Assembly (NCBI GenBank): GCA_023376005.1
Contig: CM042156.1
Span: 46,779,159 to 46,843,158, forward strand
Origin: Doryteuthis pealeii
Lineage: Eukaryota > Mollusca > Cephalopoda > Myopsida > Loliginidae
Direction: 5' to 3'
Length of the DNA: 64,000 nt
Below the pieces are notes generated by a model that saw only the letters and a program-made list of their open reading frames with translations, had not been told where the DNA came from and ran no database searches. A program made the translations under genes and the position numbers. Positions 30,946 to 41,016 of the stretch are shown here, piece after piece; positions within the stretch are counted from its first letter, which is position 1; each line of letters opens with the position of its first letter.

Positions 30946-32210
30946 GAAAATAATACGGACTTAATAGATGATGGATTTATATGTAAAGACTTTATTAGAA
31001 ATTAGAATTGCTGAAATTATGCTGTCTAGACTTAAAAAATAAATAAAAAAGACAAAAAAATACATATGTGCAATTTCTAAAAAAAAAAAGTGCATTGTAA
31101 GGAACCTAAAAGCAGTTGAAGCTTTTTTCTTTTTTTTTTTTTTCAATTATAAAATGGGTAATTTTTTCCCCAAATTAAAAACAGCATAAAAAAAGTTCAA
31201 TTTTAATTGACAAAAAGAAAGGAAATTGTTTTTATTGCTATCATAAGCAAAATGAAAATTAATTGTTAAGAATATTTGTAATTCTAAACCAGTCTCTCTT
31301 TTTCTTAAATTAAAAATTCATTTTTTTTTCATTTATTTATTTTTTATTTTTTTAAAAACTAATTTGCAAGTTTGGAAATCCATAGTAATCTAACCATATT
31401 CTTAAAACACCTGGTAATTAAAAATAAAATAAAAAAATAATTGAATTTATTTAAGGATTTCATTTTTTTTTTCACTGAAGTGTTCTCTAGCAGTGGCAGT
31501 ACAAGGGTGGCACAGTCAGAGAGGGGCAGCTGCCACGGTGTGCAGATTCGGGTTTTGTGCAAAATCACCCTAACCCAAAAGTCTTTGTGGTGCTATAACC
31601 TTGAAATATATTAACTAACTTTTGCAACAATACATCTGAATTGTGGATGCATTGAATTTAAAAAGTGGACAGGAAGATGAAACTTTGAAAAATCTGAATT
31701 CCGTATTTATTTGGCCACGATTCCAATTGACATTGGCTATTTCTCTTTGTTGTAATTCATGTATCAGTGTTAAGAGATAAATAATAGGAAGAAACACGAC
31801 AAGTATTAAAGATAGGGAAAAAGGTTTACTAAGCAAAGATACAAGGTGAACAGAGTAATCAGCAATTGCAAGGTTGAATCAAAAAGTTTTGTTAGATCTG
31901 GTTTCTCTTCCTATTATGTCTCTTACCTCTAATATAAAAAAGTTGATAACTTTTTTTTTTCTTTTTTTTTACTGAGCAAACAGGTTGAACTGTAAATCTG
32001 AGCTAAACATAGGGGAAAAGGTTTACTAAACAAAGATACAAGGTGAACAGAGTAATTAGCAAGTCCTGTGAGATCTTGTTTCTCTCTTCCAAAATTTTGT
32101 CAGACATTTTTTATAGGTAAAACAGACGATTTCATTCTCATTATTTAGGTACTATATGACATTCATCTTGCTTCCTTAACCAAAAGGATCAATGAAAAAG
32201 AATTGTTCCT
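30946..32210. other. AT-rich region with a direct duplication
   Basis: About 52 bases starting GGTTTACTAAGCAAAGATAC at 31820 recur at 32020, a roughly 200-bp tandem step; the spacer also shares TCTTCC-type ends. No gene recognised; the frames over 30961-31836 are AT-rich and not protein-like. Confidence 0.6.
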
Positions 32211-32263
32211 CTGCATGGAAAACAGTCGGCATATTCTACGGCCCATACCGACAGGGCGATATT
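32211..32263 (-). repeat. repeat R end fragment
   Basis: GTCGGCATATTCTACGGCCC and ACCGACAGGGCG match the end of repeat R, although the order of the pieces suggests rearrangement. Confidence 0.4.
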
Positions 32264-32536
32264 ATAAGTTCATTTAATATTGGGCCATCATGATATCACT
32301 TTTAAGAGTATTCAGTTTTATTTTATTCACTGGTTTTGTAAACAGATCCTCAGTATTATTTTCATGTTTGGTGGCGCGACAATCAACGAGCAAATGGTCC
32401 TTATATGATAGCGAGTCATACCCGGCAAAAATAAGTTTGTTTTTTTGGATAATACTTAATATTCTGACAAAAATCCCTTTTTTTTAATTTTTACAGTTAT
32501 AGGACATATGACCCTTTTTATATTACATAACCATTT
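32264..32536. other. stretch without a recognised feature
   Basis: AT-rich; ends in a doubled TTTTTATATTACATAAC motif just past the gag fragment. Confidence 0.5.
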
Positions 32537-33289
32537 TTATATTACATAACATGTAATATTTGTTTTCATCGGCGACTTCTTGTTACCATTGCAAGGTCTG
32601 CCATAATAATTATGGTAATTGTCATAATTTGTTGATTTACAATCATAGCGGGGATTCAAGGTTTTACCCTTTTTAAATTGGGTTTTCATTTGTAAGATCC
32701 TATGGTCAGATTCCGTACAGTACATACTGTCTGTCTCTTCATAGCTGTGTAGACTAACTTTAAATTCTGTGAATGTCATAGGTTTATCTTTTTGAGTTAT
32801 CACCATGGTAAAAGGTTTCAAATTTGAGGGCAAACCTTTCAAGACCATGGTGATTAATAAACCATCACTAACAATTTCACCAGCATCTCTCAGTGAATTT
32901 GCAATATTTTCAGTTCCTATTATGTAATTCGTTATGGATTCATAATCAGTTCTATTCAGCCCTACTATTCTAGACTTGCCATTCGACAAATAATGGGACC
33001 TTAGAATCTTTAATGCTTTGCGGCCATCATCTTTAGCTTCTCACATTACCAATAAAAGACTTTGATCGTCTAAACATTGGATCAATTCGGCATATATTGT
33101 TGCATTCTTGTCAACAAAATATGGGTCCTCAGTTTGGTCCGATGGTGTGTATATTATGTTGTGTAATTGAAGGTTCCTTAAATATCCGTAGAAGTTTGTT
33201 TCCCAAATTTCCTAGCTTGATTCTTTGCCATTGAAGAAAATCCTCGCATTCCTAGACACATAACATGTTAAGTTTTTATGGGCCATCAT
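32537..33289 (-). pseudogene. Ty1/Copia-type gag fragment, two internal stops
   Basis: In one frame on the minus strand from about 33289 the translation follows Copia gag (UBN2/gag_2 type): FNGKES, EIWETNFYGYL, a segment ending CLDDQSLLLVM, EAKDDGRKALKILRSHYLS, ITNYIIGTENIANSL, LLITMVLKGLP, FTEFKVSLHSYEET and a basic tail ending TCYVI where a zinc knuckle would start. In-frame stops sit at 33212-33214 (TAG) and 33041-33043 (TGA, likely from an arginine CGA). About 10 residues seem missing after GKSRIV. The frame otherwise stays open for about 750 bases, so decay is modest. No protease, integrase or reverse transcriptase was found. Confidence 0.8.
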
Positions 33290-33511
33290 CTGGGCCTTCA
33301 AACAAGAGCGCTTGTCCAGCAGAAATTCTTTAGTAATCCTCTCGGATAAAGAATCCTAAGTTCCTACGTCTAAGGTCGCAAGTATACAATGAAAGAATCA
33401 GTGCTTAAGTAGTGTATCAGCCACACAGTATGGTTTGATTGGCTAAGGAATAGACCACATGACCTCGTCTAGTCTATAAATCCAGGTGGGGAATTAGAGC
33501 ACACCTTATAT
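33290..33511 (-). mobile_element. spacer segment of the hammerhead element
   Basis: The minus strand has TATAGACTAGACGAGG, CATGTGGTCTATTCC, TTAGCCAATCAAACC and CTTGTTTGAAGG in the same order as 27910-27605. It abuts the 5' end of the gag fragment. It could be a promoter-bearing terminal repeat. Confidence 0.5.
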
Positions 33512-34100
33512 ACAAAATGAATCGTGGTGTAATGGTTAAAGTCATAGGAAATGGACTTGTCACCCCGAGTTCAAATCCTGGACGTGGTAATTGCATTTCA
33601 CTTAGCGCTAATACCCTTGGAAAAGGTATGAATCCTACTCTCCCTCCAGCTGTGGGTAAATAGCAGGGCAGACTGGGTTCTTTAACCATGGCTAGGTAAC
33701 CAGTCTAGGAGAAGGAAAACTCTGAATTCAAACCTGTTGAACTCCGCTTAAGAAATTGACCTTGTATTGTATCCTGCTCGTGCGGAGGAGTTGGTAAATA
33801 TATATATATATATACAAAATGAATCGTGGTGTAATGGTTAAAGTCATAGGAAATGGACTCGTCACCCCGAGTTCAAATCCTGGATGTGGTAATTGCATTT
33901 CACTTAGCGCTAATACCCTTGGGAAAGGTATGAATCCTACTCTCCCTCCAGCTATGGGTAAATAGCAGGGCAGACTGGGCTCTTTAACCTTGGTTAGGCA
34001 ACCAGTCTAGGAGAAGAAAAACTCTGAATTCAAGCCTGTTGAACTCCGCTTAAAAAATTGACCTTGTGTCACATCCTGCTCGTGTGGAGGAGTTGGTGTG

Positions 34101-34143
<43 letters not shown>

Positions 34144-34152
34144 AAATGAATC
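33512..34152 (+). mobile_element. SINE-B tandem dimer with three 12-bp duplications
   Basis: Two near-identical SINE-B copies (33524-33813 and 33826-34140). Each has the head GTGGTGTAATGGTTAAAG, the tRNA-Asp-like GACTTGTCACCCCGAG, box-B-like GAGTTCAAATCC, core CTAATACCCTTGG, CTGAATTCAA and a terminal (TA)n. ACAAAATGAATC occurs at 33512-33523, 33814-33825 and 34141-34152. This fits an insertion followed by a second insertion into the same site or unequal exchange between the duplications. These are the best preserved SINE-B copies in the window. Confidence 0.9.
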
Positions 34153-34600
34153 AAACAGTTTGTCCTTTTCTGAAGGTAAAGCACATATACATCATCAAAT
34201 TAAAAAAGAAGAAAAAAAAAAAAAAAGATGTGGGAGTTTAGAATTTAGAAATTTCTGAAACACAAGAAGGTTATATATAAAAGTTGGGGGTGTATAATGG
34301 CTGAAATTTCATCTGTTCAAGGAGATTCATCTTTTTCATATCAAATGAACAAGGATGAAATAAAGATTTGGTGGTAGTGGTGGGATCAGGGGGGTTGAAT
34401 TTTACAAACATCTAAATAGATTTGGGGATTCACCAAGATCTTTATAAAACACCTACACACACACAAAAAAAAAGGATCTTGTATCAGATTTTGTATCTCT
34501 CAACCTGAAGGGGGGAAAAAAACAGTTATGCCTACTATAACCTTTACACCCCAATAATTATGTGGCAGGTGATGATCCTAGCTGTTTTTGATCTCTGATA
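34153..34600. other. stretch without a recognised feature
   Basis: A-rich sequence and G patches; no gene recognised. Confidence 0.5.
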
Positions 34601-34680
34601 AAAATTATTATATGCCCTCTATTGATCCACAACCCTGTTGGTGAGGCTTAGAATATGCTGACTGTATTGCCTACAATAAG
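34601..34680 (-). repeat. repeat R end fragment
   Basis: CTGTTGGTGAGGCTTAGAAT and ATGCTGACTGTATTGCC resemble the reverse complement of the R terminus. Confidence 0.35.
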
Positions 34681-34803
34681 GAAAGAACCCCTAAAAAATT
34701 TAAAAATAAATATTAGGCAAAAATTGCATAGCTCCCTTTAAAACGGATAGAGCACTCTGTAGTGGCCTAGTATGTTTATAACAGTAAAATTCTATTTCTA
34801 AAA

Positions 34804-34882
34804 AGAGGGTGTGTAGATGGCGTGGTGGTAAGATGTCTGACTGATGACAATTTGGTCGGGTTTCGAACCCAATCTGAATCAG
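34804..34882 (+). mobile_element. tRNA-like head of an unassigned SINE
   Basis: AGATGGCGTGGTGGTAAGAT is box-A-like and CGGGTTTCGAACCCAATC is box-B-like with one extra T. The acceptor and anticodon stems do not pair well, so it is not a true tRNA. Confidence 0.45.
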
Positions 34883-34974
34883 CCTGCCTTGTCTAGTCAC
34901 ACTGATAATCCATGAAACAAAACCGAATTGTATGTGAATGACTATATATGGGTGTCCTAAAATGTATCTAGTAG

Positions 34975-35062
34975 CGAGGCTCCATCAAGGCATGGCGTAC
35001 CCTTTCATTGCCATTACTCCCAGGTCCACTGACCCAGAGTGGTAGTACATGTAGAGATCAAA
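34975..35062 (-). repeat. repeat R fragment
   Basis: TTTCATTGCCATTACTCCCA and CAGAGTGGTAGTACATGTAG are the reverse complement of the R centre. Confidence 0.6.
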
Positions 35063-35284
35063 TAAATCTGTTTAAAAGTCATTTATAATTGAGTGAACTG
35101 TGTACAGAAAAAGAAAGAAAAAAAGCTCTATTAAGAACTAACGCAAAAAATATAAATATAAATATACAATGAATGCAATAACCCTAGATGGATTGACATG
35201 CCATTAACAAAAGAAAAAAAAATCCCTAAATCTGTTGATCCAGAAGAATGGATCATTTAACAGGATTCTAAAATCATAATGGTG

Positions 35285-35432
35285 TATGTATTTACCCTAC
35301 CCATTTGCAATGGGTAGGATATGACACAAAGTCGCCAGCATACTATGGGGCATCCACCAAGGATCAAACTCTATTCAGTAGTAATTGATCAGCGAGATTA
35401 GCTTGCTAACCATTTCACCATGATGAGATGCC
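35285..35432 (-). mobile_element. SINE-E, full-length copy
   Basis: The minus strand opens with CATCATGGTGAAATGGTTAG (box A), then GCAAGCTAATCTCGCTGATC, AATTACTACTGAATAG, box-B-like GAGTTTGATCCTTGG, GTGTCATATCCTACCC and GGGTAAATAC. Confidence 0.75.
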
Positions 35433-35433
35433 C

Positions 35434-35489
<56 letters not shown>
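35433..35489. repeat. (TA)n microsatellite
   Basis: About 28 TA units with one phase slip. Confidence 0.95.
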
Positions 35490-35494
<5 letters not shown>

Positions 35495-35597
35495 GAAAAT
35501 AGAGGGAAAATGTGGATAAAACAACACAACTAAATTCAAAAAAATTTTTGAATTTAGTTGTATTGTTTTATCCGCATTTTTCCTCTATTCTCTACCA
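35490..35597. repeat. palindrome with 53-bp arms
   Basis: TAGTAGAAAATAGAGGGAAA...AACTAAATTCAAAAA is followed directly by its near-perfect reverse complement; about six mismatches. The right side is followed by TTGTTGGATTTACCCA and, after 35 bases, (TA)n. Confidence 0.9.
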
Positions 35598-35679
35598 CAT
35601 TTTGTTGGATTTACCCAATCCTTTACTCTCATATATATATATATATATTGTAGATAATGTGGGTGCTATGTTTCTGAGC

Positions 35680-35878
35680 AGATAGTGCTCAATATCATTG
35701 ATAGAGCATTTATATTTGAGTTAAGGTAGCATCGACATTGAGTCAACATCTGGTTACTGACAGTTTCTCGACTATGTGATCTTCAGACCAAACCAAAACT
35801 TGAAGATTGCATAGGTGAAAAACTGTCAGTAACCAGGTGTTGACTACCTGTTCACACTACCTTAACTCATATATTTAT
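35680..35878. repeat. repeat F as an inverted pair
   Basis: Left TTGAGTTAAGGTAGCATCG...CATCTGGTTACTGACAGTTT and right AACTGTCAGTAACCAGGTGT...CTACCTTAACTCATA form an inverted repeat with a spacer of about 60 bases. Confidence 0.8.
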
Positions 35879-35930
35879 ATATTCATCGTACCTGTCTACA
35901 ATTCATATACATATAACACACCTTTCTCTT

Positions 35931-36330
35931 CAGAGAGAGAGAGTGGGGGAGATAGAGAGAGAGGGGAGATAGAGAGAGAGAGAGTGGGGGAGAGAGAGCG
36001 AGAGAGTATTGTATTTGACTTGTGATCCCCAAGTTTGAATTAAAAACAAACATTTTAAACACTCAATTGTGACCCCCTACCCCATCCCCATCCCCTAAAA
36101 CAACCTGTTTCTTTTTTAATTTTTTTTTTTAATTCTTCTTTGTCTTTTTTGTTTTTTTTTGTTTAAACTGTCTAGACATTTAAAACTTGTTCTCAAGTGA
36201 TATATCATTTGAAAGAATTAACAGGCTTCTCTTTCTTTTACAAACACTTGCTGAGAGAGAGAGAGAGAGGGGAGAGGGGGAGGGAGAGGGAGAGAGAGAG
36301 GGGGAGAGGAGGGGTAGAGGGGGAGGGAGC
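35931..36330. repeat. two GA-rich tracts
   Basis: GA at about 35931-36007 and 36252-36328, with T-rich unique sequence between. Confidence 0.85.
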
Positions 36331-37030
36331 ATCAGACATTAATTTTGGATTTTAACATGTGCCCTGCACATGCCATGATAGAACATGTGAATTTACTCTT
36401 ACACAAACTGAAAAATACACGCACACATACCGTTTACTTAGCTGTTAACAGAAAGAAAGAAAGGAAGGAAGGGGAAAAAAAAAAAAGAGATACCGTTTTT
36501 CAAACAATTTTGGAGGTTGTTATCCAGTGCGGGTGTGGTGGGGTGGCATAGGGTGGTCATTTTTTTTTTTTCAAGAGAAAATCTGTTGTTTGAAGAAATG
36601 TTGATCACAGAATTGGATTTACTTGATACCAATTGAACTTTTTTTTTTTGCTATTTAAATTTGAAGAAAGAAATATTTAAATCTTTTTTTTTTTTTAATG
36701 TAAAGATCAAATTTTGAATTAAACTGTTTAAATGAAAAAGTGAAAAATAAAAAAAAATAAATAAATAAAATAAAAAAAAAAAGATTAAAAAAATTTTTTT
36801 TTAATAAAAAAAAAAAAAAAAGAAAGAAGCAAAAAAAATTTTTTTAAATAAAGAAAAAAAACAAAAATAAAATAAAGAAAAAAATAAAATAAAATAAAAA
36901 AAAAAAAGAAAGAAAGAAAATTAATAAAGAAAAAAGTAATTTTCTTAAAAACTTTAAAAAAAATAATGAAAAAAAAAAGAAATAAAGAAATAAAGAAAAA
37001 AAGTAATTTTCTTAAAAACTTAAAGATAAA
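36331..37030. repeat. A-rich low-complexity region
   Basis: Unique at first, then a 350-base A-rich block (36650-37010) with AAATAAAG units; AAAGTAATTTTCTTAAAAAC occurs twice (36943 and 37001). Confidence 0.75.
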
Positions 37031-37084
37031 TTTAGTTTATATGTCTCTGTTGACAAATACAGTGTTACTTTGACTTATGTGTGC

Positions 37085-37400
37085 CTCAACTTACGTCTAG
37101 CCCAAGTAAGGGCCAAAATGGAGTGTTGCATGTCATGGACTGTTAAGCCACCAGAATTCCGTCCTTAAGCAGCACGGGTCACCATCCACGGCCAATAGGG
37201 ATTTATCCTCTAAAGAGGTACAATTGGCATATTCTACAGCCCCAACCGACAGGGTGGGTTAACACTTTTGAGCTAATACCCTTGGGAAAGGTATGAACCT
37301 CTCCTATGCCTCCATCTATAGGTTAATTAGTACCACTTCTGTTCTTTTACAATGATGGCTTTGACATTAAATATCCCACAAAGGTTGATATGCCATTAAA
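37085..37400 (+). repeat. repeat R fragment joined to SINE-C core and tail
   Basis: R segment GGAGTGTTGCATGTCATGGA to CAACCGACAGGGTGGG, then SINE-C segment CTAATACCCTTGGGAAAGGT, TAGTACCACTTCTGTTC and tail GGTTGATATGCCATTAAAC. Confidence 0.65.
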
Positions 37401-37436
37401 CAAAGAACCCAATGTCAATGCATTAAAAGTGGTGCT

Positions 37437-37636
37437 TTGATTTACAAGTGGCTCAACTGCCTGTCTAGCCCAAGTAAGGACCAAAGTGGATTGTTGCATG
37501 TAAGGGACTGTTCAGCCATCAGAATTCTGTCCTTAAGCATCATGGGTTGCCACTTACGGCCAACAGGTGGCCCCATTGGGGGTCATACCCCTCTGCTGAG
37601 GTGCAGTCAGTGTATTCTTCTGCCCCAACAGACAGG
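37437..37636 (+). repeat. repeat R fragment
   Basis: Second R copy here: GACTGTTCAGCCATCAGAAT, GGCCAACAGGTGGCCCCATT, CAACAGACAGGATTAG. Confidence 0.7.
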
Positions 37637-37637
37637 A

Positions 37638-37737
37638 TTAGTAAATATAGGACATCCAGTGAGGATTGAACTTGCTATTCAGTAATAATAAATCTGTTAG
37701 ACTAACTTGCTAACCATTACATCACAATAGGGCACAG
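37638..37737 (-). mobile_element. SINE-E fragment
   Basis: GGACATCCAGTGAGGATTGAAC and GCTAACCATTACATCACAAT are the reverse complement of SINE-E box B and box A regions. Confidence 0.65.
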
Positions 37738-37749
37738 CAAGATTAATGG

Positions 37750-37850
37750 CAGTACTTAGACGAGGCTTGATTTTCCTCATCTGCACAATGTTGTAGCTGA
37801 TGTACCCTTCGGCCTTCTTATTCTTAAGGTATTTCTGAATTGTCCGATTA
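37750..37850 (-). mobile_element. decayed hammerhead-bearing segment
   Basis: The minus strand carries AGAAATACCTTAAGAATAAG, AAGGCCGAAGGGTACATC and CAACATTGTGCAGATGAGG, a diverged version of the 28.2 kb segment; the core residues are no longer intact. Confidence 0.5.
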
Positions 37851-37851
37851 G

Positions 37852-38215
37852 ACACATGGCATAGTGGATATAGGTGTTGAGTTAATACAGTTCTAAGTGA
37901 CAGTTATCTCTAGGCTGCAGGTTCAATCCTGGTCAAGGGCGACACTAACATAGAATAATTAACACAGCTTAACACTTGTACCCAGTCATGGTTAACGGAA
38001 TGAGAACAGTCTAACCCCTTAGATTGAATAAAAAGTTAGGTTCAAAATTCCATGAAGGTTCTTGATTATGACAAGAAGGATCCAGAGTTTGAAGAGAAGG
38101 TAACCAAGTTTGAGGAGGGGGTTCCAAGTTCGAGAAGAAATACCTGAAGAAGGCCAGAGGGGACATCGGACAAAATGTTGTGCAGATAACAATAAAGATG
38201 AGGATAATATAATAT
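37852..38215 (+). mobile_element. SINE-D, longest copy
   Basis: Head GGCATAGTGGATATAGGTGT, box B region GTTCAATCCTGGTC, body TAACACTTGTACCCAGTCAT, then ATGAAGG and a run encoding VLDYDKKDPEFEEKV and TKFEEG-type units of about 21 bp, then CTGAAGA (38144-38150), GGCC stem, CATCGGACAAAATG where GAAAC is expected, and tail AACAATAAAGATGAGG. The GAAAC element is mutated. Confidence 0.7.
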
Positions 38216-39170
38216 AATATAAGCCATAAAAATGTTCACTAAAATTTGAATGAGAAAATTTTCAAGATTTGTATATCTACTTTTTGCTGAAGAGGAAAAA
38301 CTCCCCCCCAAATTGTTTATTTTTTTTATTTATTCAATAATTTATTTTATCTTTTTTTTTTTTTTTTGTGTCTGACATTTTTTTAAATTTTATTCTGGGA
38401 ATTAATTGCAATGAACATGAATGAAGAGATTGTTCATAAACTGCACATTTTTGTTCATGTTTTTTGGCAACGACAAAATTCCATATCAACCGAGAAAACA
38501 TTGCAGTCTTTAAAGAAATGTGCGTCTATATCAGATGTTCAGTAAATGTCTTTGGGGTAGGAGGAGGAATTTATTTGGTTGGTCATATCAAAAGACGCAG
38601 CTGCTCTATTGCAGAAATACCATAAATAATCCAGACGTCAAAATCTTTAGAAGTGTTGACAAATTATTATGTGAGAGAGAAAGAATGAGAATAAAATATG
38701 GTAGATGGAAAGAAGTTTCTTTTGTTTTAACAATTTGAGTAAAAGAATTTCTTAAATGTTGATGGTATTATGATAAGAATAAATAAATAAAGAGGAGGAG
38801 GGGGATGACATATGGAGAAAAAGTGAGAAAATATAAATTGAAGACTGTTGAAATTTCTAAAGAAAAAAAAAACACAAAAGAACAGAACAAAGTAGAATAA
38901 ACATTTTTCTGTTAAAGTTCAACAATAGGTCAGGTTAAGGAATATTTTTTGCTACTAGTACCATATAACCCAGTACAAGGTGCTACAGGTTATTTGGAGA
39001 GGAGATGGGCATCACCAAGTAACCCTTATTGCACCAAAAGATGCTATGAAGGGGATTTACTTAGTATGACACCCCAATGACCTAATATGAGAAACATCCA
39101 TCCATCAAGTAATAGCTACACAAACAATATAAGGGCCTCAGTAGAATCTTTGATTGGGTCCTTATTAGAC
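38216..39170. other. stretch without a recognised feature
   Basis: AT-rich; a T run near 38352. The 72-residue frame at 38520-38738 has no recognisable domain. Confidence 0.45.
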
Positions 39171-39174
39171 AGAA

Positions 39175-39520
39175 TAGAGAGAGAGAGAGGGGAGGGAGAG
39201 AAAGAGAGAGAACGGGTGTGAGAGAAAGAGAGAGAACGGTGTGTGAGAGAAAGAGAGAGAAGAGAGAGAGAACGGGGAGTGAGAGAAAGAGAGAGAAACG
39301 GGGTGTGAGAGAAGAGAGAGAACAGGGTGTGAGAGAAAGAGAGAGAACGGGGTGTGAGAGAAAGAGAGAGAAGAGAGAGAGAGGAGAACGGAGGAGAGAG
39401 AGAGAGAGAGAGAGAGGGAGTGAGAGAGAGAGAATGGGGAGTGAGAGAGAGAGAATGGGAGTGAGAGAGAGAGAATGGGAGTGAGAGAATGGGGTGAGAG
39501 AGAGAGAGAGAGGGAGGAAG
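39175..39520 (+). repeat. GA-rich satellite with higher-order units
   Basis: Within GA repeats, AACGGGGTGTGAGAGAAAG and AATGGGAGTGAGAGAGAG type units recur at spacings of about 25-35 bases, so this is a nested minisatellite. Open frames rich in arginine and glutamate, or serine and leucine, are artefacts. Confidence 0.9.
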
Positions 39521-40050
39521 AGATGATAAAAGTTAAAAAAATGAATTTTTAAAAAATCCAACAGGAATGAATAAAACAAAAACATCTTCAACATGAAATG
39601 ACTCAAGGGTTGACATGCCCGTAAAATCCAACCATTCATCCATCCACGGATTTTTTTCTTGATTTTGACAGCAAGTTGTCTATAGTTGTTTGTTGCTAAA
39701 TGGATTAGGAATCACGTTGAGGGATAAGTTTATAGGATAAAGTTCAAGTTTATTGATTATATTTTTTGGTATTATTTTTATTTCTTACAGGTGGGACAAA
39801 ATGTCCCCTATTCTGACATTTTTAAATCTATCACATGTTATCAGCATTTTGCTGATGATCTGGTCCAAGCTGCTGGTGTGTCCAATAATTACAAGCTGGT
39901 GATGGGATACACCAAATGATGGTCTCAAAATTAAAGTAAAAATGATACACTCTTATAAATGTCTTTATTTATACCAAAACATCTACATATAACATTCAAT
40001 ATTTGGTCAGTTCAGAGAGAGAATATGAACAAAGAGTCCATTTTCTATAT
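39521..40050. other. stretch with one orphan tail
   Basis: A tail-like TCAAGGGTTGACATGCCCGT at 39602; otherwise unique sequence with no recognised gene. Confidence 0.45.
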
Positions 40051-40055
40051 TGATT

Positions 40056-40138
40056 TCTATGCTACAGGGATCTTACTCTTCTGAGAACACCAAAACTTAG
40101 GTGTCTCCACTTTTTCTCCTATATTTTTGTTATATATA
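40056..40138 (+). repeat. inverted duplicate of 42329-42418
   Basis: ATGCTACAGGGATCTTACTC through GTCTCCACTTTTTCTCC to TTTTTGTTATATATA is nearly identical to the reverse complement of the sequence just outside Helitron copy 2. Confidence 0.85.
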
Positions 40139-40149
40139 TTTACCAACCC

Positions 40150-40392
40150 CTAAACATAAGTAGGACATGACACATGGTCAATTTCTTAAGCAGAGTTTGA
40201 CAGCTTTGAATACAGAGTTTTCCTTCTCCTAGACTGCTCTACTATTTACTCATAGCTGGAGAGAGAATAATTGGATTCATACCTTTCCAAAGGTTATTAG
40301 CACAACGTGAAAATGCAAGCAGTCTCGTCTAGGGCTTGAACTCGTCTTGTATCTATTTCCTATGATAGTAACCATTACATAGGGGTATAAAT
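40150..40392 (-). mobile_element. SINE-B copy
   Basis: AGGACATGACACATGGTCAA, CTCATAGCTGGAGAGAGAAT and GATAGTAACCATTACATAGG are the reverse complement of SINE-B. The flank is AACCCCTAAACATAAG, like that at 41680. Confidence 0.75.
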
Positions 40393-40420
40393 CCCCCCCC
40401 CCACAAAAAAAAATCAGGAG

Positions 40421-40779
40421 CTGGAGTCCCTAAGGTGATGTGATGCTGAAATCCAGTGCTAACCAGCAACTCCTGCAACACTACCGCTGCCAAACTGCAT
40501 TGGTTCCTTGCCTTTCCTTTGGATCACAGTAGCAGTGTGGAGAGGGGGGTTGCTGTTTGGGTAACAGCTCATCCTCCATATGAACCCACCCAGTCTATGT
40601 AACTGGAGTCCCTAAGGTGATGTGATGCTGAAATCCAGTGCTACCCAGCAACTCCTGCAACACTACTGCTGCCAAACTGCATTGGTTCCTTACCTTTCCT
40701 TTGGATCACAGTAGCAGTGTGGAGATGGGGGTTGCTGTTTGGGTAACAACTCATCCTCCATATGAACCCATCCAGTCTA

Positions 40780-40820
<41 letters not shown>
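40421..40820 (+). repeat. 182-bp tandem duplication ending in poly-A
   Basis: CTGGAGTCCCTAAGGTGATG starts at 40421 and again at 40603; the two units differ at only a few positions. The second unit ends at about 40784 and is followed by 33 A (40788-40820). It looks like the 3' end of a retroposon with doubled terminal unit. The family is not known to me. Confidence 0.8.
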
Positions 40821-40823
<3 letters not shown>

Positions 40824-40860
40824 ACACTACTCCATCGCCTCTCAGAAGGATGCCAACCAT
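40821..40860 (+). mobile_element. orphan SINE-A 3' end
   Basis: TGGACACTACTCCATCGCC and AGAAGGATGCCAACCA resemble the last 45 bases of the SINE-A at 7924-8221. Confidence 0.5.
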
Positions 40861-41016
40861 TACAGCCCACACTAATATTTTTCTTATAACAAACATATCT
40901 TGTTTGTTCGTAATCAACCTACTTCTTTATTATACTTATGAGATATTTCATAAATTCCAACAATACCTTTCCCTGTCCGGTTACATAATTTTGGATCTAT
41001 GTAGAACTTTTATGGA

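Noticed and set aside
33290..33511. LTR of the adjacent Copia gag
   Set aside because: The same sequence at 27.6-27.9 kb is part of the hammerhead-bearing element, and no matching second LTR or TG...CA borders were found.
39082..39639. 185-residue serine/leucine-rich frame
   Set aside because: It follows a GA-type satellite on the opposite strand.
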